NCBI RefSeq assembly: GCF_002095395.1
Contig: NZ_MJEI01000077.1
Coordinates: 1-64,000, forward strand
Direction: 5' to 3'
DNA from: Williamsia sp. 1135
GTDB lineage: Bacteria > Actinomycetota > Actinomycetes > Mycobacteriales > Mycobacteriaceae
DNA: 64,000 bases
Part shown: piece after piece, positions 60,701-64,000 of the stretch
Layout: each line of letters opens with the position of its first letter
Position numbering within the stretch: the stretch's first letter is position 1
Program-made: the position numbers and the translations under genes
Notes under the pieces: generated by a model
The model's database searches: none
What the model was told of the DNA's origin: nothing
What the model saw: only the letters and a program-made list of their open reading frames with translations

Positions 60701-63700
60701 ACGTAAGAAGCTCACTGCGGCAACCGAGATGGCGATGCTCGACGACCGGTACCGCAGCAATGTCGAGGCCTTGGCGCAGGTTCTGCCGCCCCGGCTCTCC
60801 AGCGGCATCTCGGTACGACCGGGCTCACCATGGATTCCAGTCAGCGACTACGAGAGGTTCCTCCGCGACACCTTCGATGTGCCTGCCGAGACCCGAGTCA
60901 GTGTCGAGTACGCCGCCGGCGAATGGTCGGTCGAGGTCGGGCACTACCCAGGCCGCAGCGGAGCGGATCTGACCTGGGGGTTGGTGCCCAAAGCATCCGA
61001 ACGCTCCAGCCGGTTCAACTTCGAGGACCGCGAAGCAGATCGTCTCGGCGTCATGTACGCCGGGATGCGCCGCAGCAAGTCTGGTGGCCACGACTACGAG
61101 TGGGTCGACATGTTCGCCGACCTGCTCAACAACAAACCTCCGCAGATCAACAAATCGAAAGAGTTCTTCGAGGCCACCGGCAGCCGTGACTGGCTCCACG
61201 ACAGCGCTTCACGAGCAGCGGGCCCACGAGCGCGCCGCATCGCCCAGGAGTTTGAGCAGTGGGCGCTGTTCTCTGACCCTGACCGCGCCGAGCGGCTCAT
61301 CGACCGCTACAACGAGCTGTTCAACTCCACGGTCGCACCTGCCTACGACGGCACCCACCGCCAGTTCCCAGGACTCGGCGATCAGTTCGACCCCTACCCG
61401 TATCAGCGCAATGCCGTGCAACGCATCGTCTCCGAGCCGACCGCGCTGCTCGATCACGTCGTGGGCGCCGGCAAAACCGGTACCATGCTGATGGGTGCGA
61501 TGGAACTCAAACGCCTTGGCGTGGTGAACAAACCCTGGATCGTGGTGCCCAACCACATCGTGGAGCAAGTGACGCGGGAAGCCAAGCAGTGGTACCCGGC
61601 CGCCAATGTGCTCTCCGGTAGCGCTGCCACCGACGCCGAAGGACGCCGGTTGTTCATCGCCCAGTCGGCCTCGCAGGACTGGGACATGGTGATCGTGCCC
61701 TTGTCGGCGTTCACCAGGATCGGTGTCGACGCCGGCACCAAGGCCGAATACATTCGCGGCCAGCTTGAGGACATCGAGCGGTCCTACCTCGGTCCCGACG
61801 CTGCCTACGAGATCGAGAACGAGGCCAGCGTCAAAGCAATCGAGAACGCGAAGGCACGGTTGGAGTCGCAGCTCGAGGAAGCACTCGACCAGGCGGGCAA
61901 AGACGCTGGTTTGACCTTCGAGGCATCCGGGGCGGACTACCTGTTCATCGACGAGGCGCACATGTTCAAGAACCTCGCCCGCCAATCGCACGTCGCAGAG
62001 CTTGCCTGTGCCGGCTCAAATCAGGCGTCGGACCTGCAGATGAAACTCACTCATCTGCGGTCTGTGCGACGCCAGGAGGCCGCAGAAAACGGGATCGCAG
62101 CCGACGCCTACGTCGAGCGAGTTGCCACCTTCGCCACCGGCACGCCGATCGCCAACAATCTCGCCGAGCTGTGGGTCATGCAAACGTATCTGCGGCCCGA
62201 CCTGCTCATCGATGCCGGGGTATCGGGACTCGACGAGTGGGGTGCGACGTTCACCGACACCGTCGAACGGGTGGAACTCAATAGCTCAGGAAGCCGCCTG
62301 CGGGCGGTGACGCGGGTGGGGGAGTTCACCAATGTTGGTGATCTGGTGGCGTTGTCGAGTGTCTTCACCGACTCGGTCGGTCGCGATCAGGTCCCCGCCA
62401 AACTGCCCACCAAGATCGGTGGCAGCAACGAAATCATCACCTTCGAGCCCTCCCAGCAGGTTCTGGACTTCATCACCGACCTGGGATACCGCGCCGACCA
62501 TCTCGACCCGCGTCGGATGGACCTGGACAACGCACTCAAGATCGCCAGTGACGGCCGCAACGCCTCGCTGGTATCGCTTTCTGCCCATCTTCCTCGCGAC
62601 ACCCGTGATGAGAACCGGCGCGCCTGGCACGTCGGACGGCACGTGCTGTCCATCCATGAACAGACCAAAGACACCGTCTACCTCGACCAATTCGGGGAGA
62701 CATCACCGCGAACCGGCGGGCTGCAGATCGTGTTCTGCGACCGCTCGACACCAAAGACCGATGGATCGTTCTCGATCTACGACGAGATCCGCGACGAACT
62801 CGTTGCCGGGGGAATGGACCCGGCCTCGATCCGCTACATCCACGACTATCCGAAAGCGTCAGAGAAAGCCCGCCTGTTCGAGCAATGCCGCAATGGCGAG
62901 GTGTCGGTCATCCTCGGCTCCACCGAAAAGATGGGCACCGGCACCAACATTCAAACCCGGGCCACAGCTCTACACCACGTCGATGCGCCCTGGCGTCCGG
63001 CCGATCTGGAACAACGAGAAGGTCGAATCATCCGGCAGGGCAACCAGAACGCGCACGTTCGGATACTCAACTATGTCGCCGAACGCACCTACGACACCGT
63101 CATGTGGCAAGTCCTGCACCGCAAAGCCCACTTCATCGAACAGTTCAAAACCGCAGATCGTTCTATGCGCCGTATGCCCGACCTCGACGCCGACTCCATC
63201 GCAGACAACGCCGCCATGACCAAGGCTCTGGCCACCGGGGACCAGCGCTATCTGCGGCAGGTCGAACTCGACAGCCAGGTCATGGACTTGCAGTCCGACG
63301 CCGACGCTCACTTCGCCGAGCAACGCAGCATCGAACGCGAACGCGACAACCTGAGCTGGCAGGTACCGGCCGCCGAAGAACGCACCGCACGGTTGCAGGA
63401 AGCACTGCCTGCTCTCACGCAATGGCGCGGGGCCGACAAGGACGACTACACGCTCACCATCGACGGCACCGTCTACCGCAAACGCACCGATGCCTCGGCC
63501 GCATTCCTCGAGGAGCTGCGCAAACAAACCGCGCTGCTCAAAGGTGCGGGCATGCGGGTGTCGCGAACGGTCGGTGAGGTCGCCGGCCAATCCGTTGAGA
63601 TAGTGCGACCGATGACCACCGACAGCATCTACCTGCAGTTCGCGAATCTGCCGATCCCGCACAAAGAAATCCACCTCCGGGATCTGTACGACAGCGACTC

Positions 63701-64000
63701 GGTCACTGGCGGCGACCGGTCACCGACAGCCCGCGCCGCATACGCCTCCGGTTTCATGACCCGACTCGAAAGCATGGTCACTGGCGCCGAACACTCCCTC
63801 GACGTCGGGCGCTGGCAACTCGAACGTGACCGAGCCCGTCTCGACGAGCTCCAGGCCGTGAGTTCGAGCGAGTTCCCACGCGGCCGCGAACTACGAGATC
63901 TCACCGATGAACTCACAGCGCTGCAACGCGAGCTCCGCGAAGCCGAGACCAGTCCCGAAGCGATCGCAGCACGAGAACAACTGTCAGAGCGGATGAACGA
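57798..64000 (+). CDS. Giant N6-adenine methyltransferase/Snf2-type helicase (DarB-like), partial
   Basis: About 2067 residues are visible and the frame runs off the right edge. ATG 57798 follows GCAGGAG at 7 bases, and MARGRQSTDSSPTEPNLFDF looks genuine. Residues about 28-245 are low-complexity and overlap another gene in a different frame. Then come a DNA methyltransferase domain (VLEPGCGSGTF near 433; NVPFGDF near 496), Walker A (VVGAGKTGTM near 1222), DEAH box (FIDEAHMFKN near 1385) and the helicase C motif LEQREGRIIRQGNQ near 1738, then coiled coil. The design resembles phage P1 DarB and other anti-restriction proteins carried by mobile elements. Confidence 0.85.
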   Translation, partial: MARGRQSTDSSPTEPNLFDFLEPGDNDEHNDRAGNRPGDRGTGVADRDRVGRSEPGRAAELSQPGSPTDRGSDRGSDTRSGAVGGTVSARESAGTGLHDDRSADQHGAAAGQRTDSGRGTLFEGAESGGGLRTGRDARGTGPGAQRAGSSAASGEPPRPGSVDAGAAPVGTDTRHRGAGGPTLAEPDSMVSGQRPVPDAGTQRGQRTDSDRSARSAVGAVYEPGRAGATRQGPGARRRQRPVDTAQLGLFGLDDNGAAPIDPAVLDPGGTPLPEPPTAVAARVETTGAGDSGLADPRTDDDVAADVDAEPARSVPLPFRPTQPVLPPSGAKSRARANIAAIELVRELTEQNRYATADEQQVLAQWSGWGAAADVFDLRKDNWAADRDRLRALLTDSEWGQARRNTLNAHYTDPQIAQAVWGALTDAGFTSGRVLEPGCGSGTFIAYAPDSAQMVGVELDATTAQIAAALHPDAQIRNEGFETTHVPQQSFAATIGNVPFGDFRLYDPAHNQGRHSIHNHFIIKALDLTAPGGYVAVVSSRYTMDGVDERARKEIAAAADLVGAVRMPTGAFSRVAGTEVVTDLLVLRRREPDREPSLQTTEFLSVGSTPVRGYNDAAESAVINRYFITHPDHVLGDLRHGQGIHGSTTLQVAGSTDAAEVAEQVADRLTAVVDYARSADLMLTAGWHNTLGPLRGEFTYGLQRRQQQSTTEFAVGMLRADTSGSHIERWNGAAWEEAKTRGKAQTREWARLLELRDLASALIESQRDGEPSADRLALRADLGARYDQYVRTYGPINRFRWVEPKEITQTQHDKVFETLAGRWRAGEGVHADTPLPTEVSDELSAQAWINPRERFKSYPHLGKLLRQDPTFAMVMALEQFSDDTGTARKAALFHNDVLSRRDLPRDISTPQDAIAAVLDERAVLDVPRVAELLDIDIEQVPAVIDGLAFRSLDDPDVWIPAPQYLSGNVRKKLTAATEMAMLDDRYRSNVEALAQVLPPRLSSGISVRPGSPWIPVSDYERFLRDTFDVPAETRVSVEYAAGEWSVEVGHYPGRSGADLTWGLVPKASERSSRFNFEDREADRLGVMYAGMRRSKSGGHDYEWVDMFADLLNNKPPQINKSKEFFEATGSRDWLHDSASRAAGPRARRIAQEFEQWALFSDPDRAERLIDRYNELFNSTVAPAYDGTHRQFPGLGDQFDPYPYQRNAVQRIVSEPTALLDHVVGAGKTGTMLMGAMELKRLGVVNKPWIVVPNHIVEQVTREAKQWYPAANVLSGSAATDAEGRRLFIAQSASQDWDMVIVPLSAFTRIGVDAGTKAEYIRGQLEDIERSYLGPDAAYEIENEASVKAIENAKARLESQLEEALDQAGKDAGLTFEASGADYLFIDEAHMFKNLARQSHVAELACAGSNQASDLQMKLTHLRSVRRQEAAENGIAADAYVERVATFATGTPIANNLAELWVMQTYLRPDLLIDAGVSGLDEWGATFTDTVERVELNSSGSRLRAVTRVGEFTNVGDLVALSSVFTDSVGRDQVPAKLPTKIGGSNEIITFEPSQQVLDFITDLGYRADHLDPRRMDLDNALKIASDGRNASLVSLSAHLPRDTRDENRRAWHVGRHVLSIHEQTKDTVYLDQFGETSPRTGGLQIVFCDRSTPKTDGSFSIYDEIRDELVAGGMDPASIRYIHDYPKASEKARLFEQCRNGEVSVILGSTEKMGTGTNIQTRATALHHVDAPWRPADLEQREGRIIRQGNQNAHVRILNYVAERTYDTVMWQVLHRKAHFIEQFKTADRSMRRMPDLDADSIADNAAMTKALATGDQRYLRQVELDSQVMDLQSDADAHFAEQRSIERERDNLSWQVPAAEERTARLQEALPALTQWRGADKDDYTLTIDGTVYRKRTDASAAFLEELRKQTALLKGAGMRVSRTVGEVAGQSVEIVRPMTTDSIYLQFANLPIPHKEIHLRDLYDSDSVTGGDRSPTARAAYASGFMTRLESMVTGAEHSLDVGRWQLERDRARLDELQAVSSSEFPRGRELRDLTDELTALQRELREAETSPEAIAAREQLSERMN
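57877..58524 (+). CDS. Nested protein gene overlapping the giant helicase gene in another frame
   Basis: 215 residues from ATG 57877 (ATG 57874 also possible), with AGGAG at 57866-57870. The sequence is strongly protein-like, helical and charged: TEQETVREIVERVWRTEIGL, DDLNPAEQQNFLNREAQRIE, NMARLQASEQILAEELFSKV, DPLLAQFTNQVEQELRAKGR. Codon third positions in this frame are GC-rich, whereas those of the overlapping helicase frame are not. No family recognised. It lies wholly inside the longer gene, so either the region is read in both frames or the larger protein is made differently than supposed. Confidence 0.65.
   Translation: MSTMTEQETVREIVERVWRTEIGLDDLNPAEQQNFLNREAQRIEDLIEDQIPGQGPLVEQYRRENQQAPDYTTTVRLINMARLQASEQILAEELFSKVPSPVVDFEPAGTLEELAQERNEQDQALRAANRHDRDRWMRALHRSEPTPDIEELVAQLWPNRTAWFRVSAQYLMQARSEDNEPIPTGLHDPLLAQFTNQVEQELRAKGRVRDADNVR

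Noticed and set aside
1-64000. tRNA, rRNA or CRISPR array
   Set aside because: No cloverleaf with CCA-type acceptor context, rRNA segment or regularly spaced repeat array was noticed. The only short tandem repeats are the iteron-like ones at 22500 and the pair at 29397.

Overview
The window is high-GC actinobacterial DNA. Most likely it is part of a large conjugative plasmid from a mycolic-acid-containing genus such as Gordonia or Rhodococcus. The pointers are a ParA/RHH partition pair, two rep-like genes, a roughly 24-kb actinobacterial type IV transfer operon (VirB4-like, VirD4-like and SCO6880-type proteins), Rpf-type and M23 wall hydrolases, a cutinase-like esterase, and many GTG/ATG starts with ATGA-type overlaps. 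The genus is an inference; no rRNA or tRNA gene was seen.

Left part (1-20.5 kb), a catabolic/nucleoside island. An IS3-family element (1-~1236, cut by the window edge) lies beside a frameshifted GntR gene. Next comes a leftward operon (6932 to 1779): luciferase-like monooxygenase, glutamine-amidotransferase-like protein, ribokinase, PRPP synthase, flavin reductase, NIPSNAP protein and a small unknown. Divergent from it runs a rightward set: aldehyde dehydrogenase, amidohydrolase, 4-oxalocrotonate-type tautomerase and a LacI regulator. A further operon follows: nicotinamide phosphoribosyltransferase (NAMPT) family, HAD phosphatase and nucleoside hydrolase. Sites of the form TAGAA-N4-TTCTA stand before all three transcription units and probably unite them as one LacI regulon. 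The enzymes can be drawn as a closed loop in which ribose becomes ribose-5-P, then PRPP, then a ribotide, a riboside, and ribose again, alongside ring oxidation by a two-component flavin monooxygenase. A second, leftward operon (20080 to 15877) matches the E. coli yegTUVW gene content: GntR regulator, ADP-ribosylglycohydrolase, NCS1 permease and PfkB kinase. A broken MBL-fold gene and a truncated hypothetical mark the junction at about 20.46 kb.

Middle part (20.5-33.6 kb), the plasmid backbone. About 2.4 kb of largely non-coding DNA carries palindromes and 12-bp tandem repeats built on TTAATGCA and leads into parA and a small RHH-type partner. Two replication-type genes on the minus strand (24934-26715 and 27795-28973) each have, antisense to their leader, what look like homologous small RNAs with matching promoters and intrinsic terminators. 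An XRE/P450/GAF-PAS-like trio follows.

Right part (33.6-64 kb), the conjugation region, all on the plus strand and tightly packed. It encodes secreted and lipid-anchored accessory proteins, a cutinase-like protein, a MinD/ParA-like ATPase, a VirB6/TrbL-like channel, an SCO6880-type protein, VirB4-like and VirD4-like ATPases, a four-domain peptidoglycan hydrolase and a giant N6-methyltransferase/helicase that runs off the right edge. The giant gene appears to start at 57798, with a separate 216-residue gene nested in another frame within its N-terminal part.
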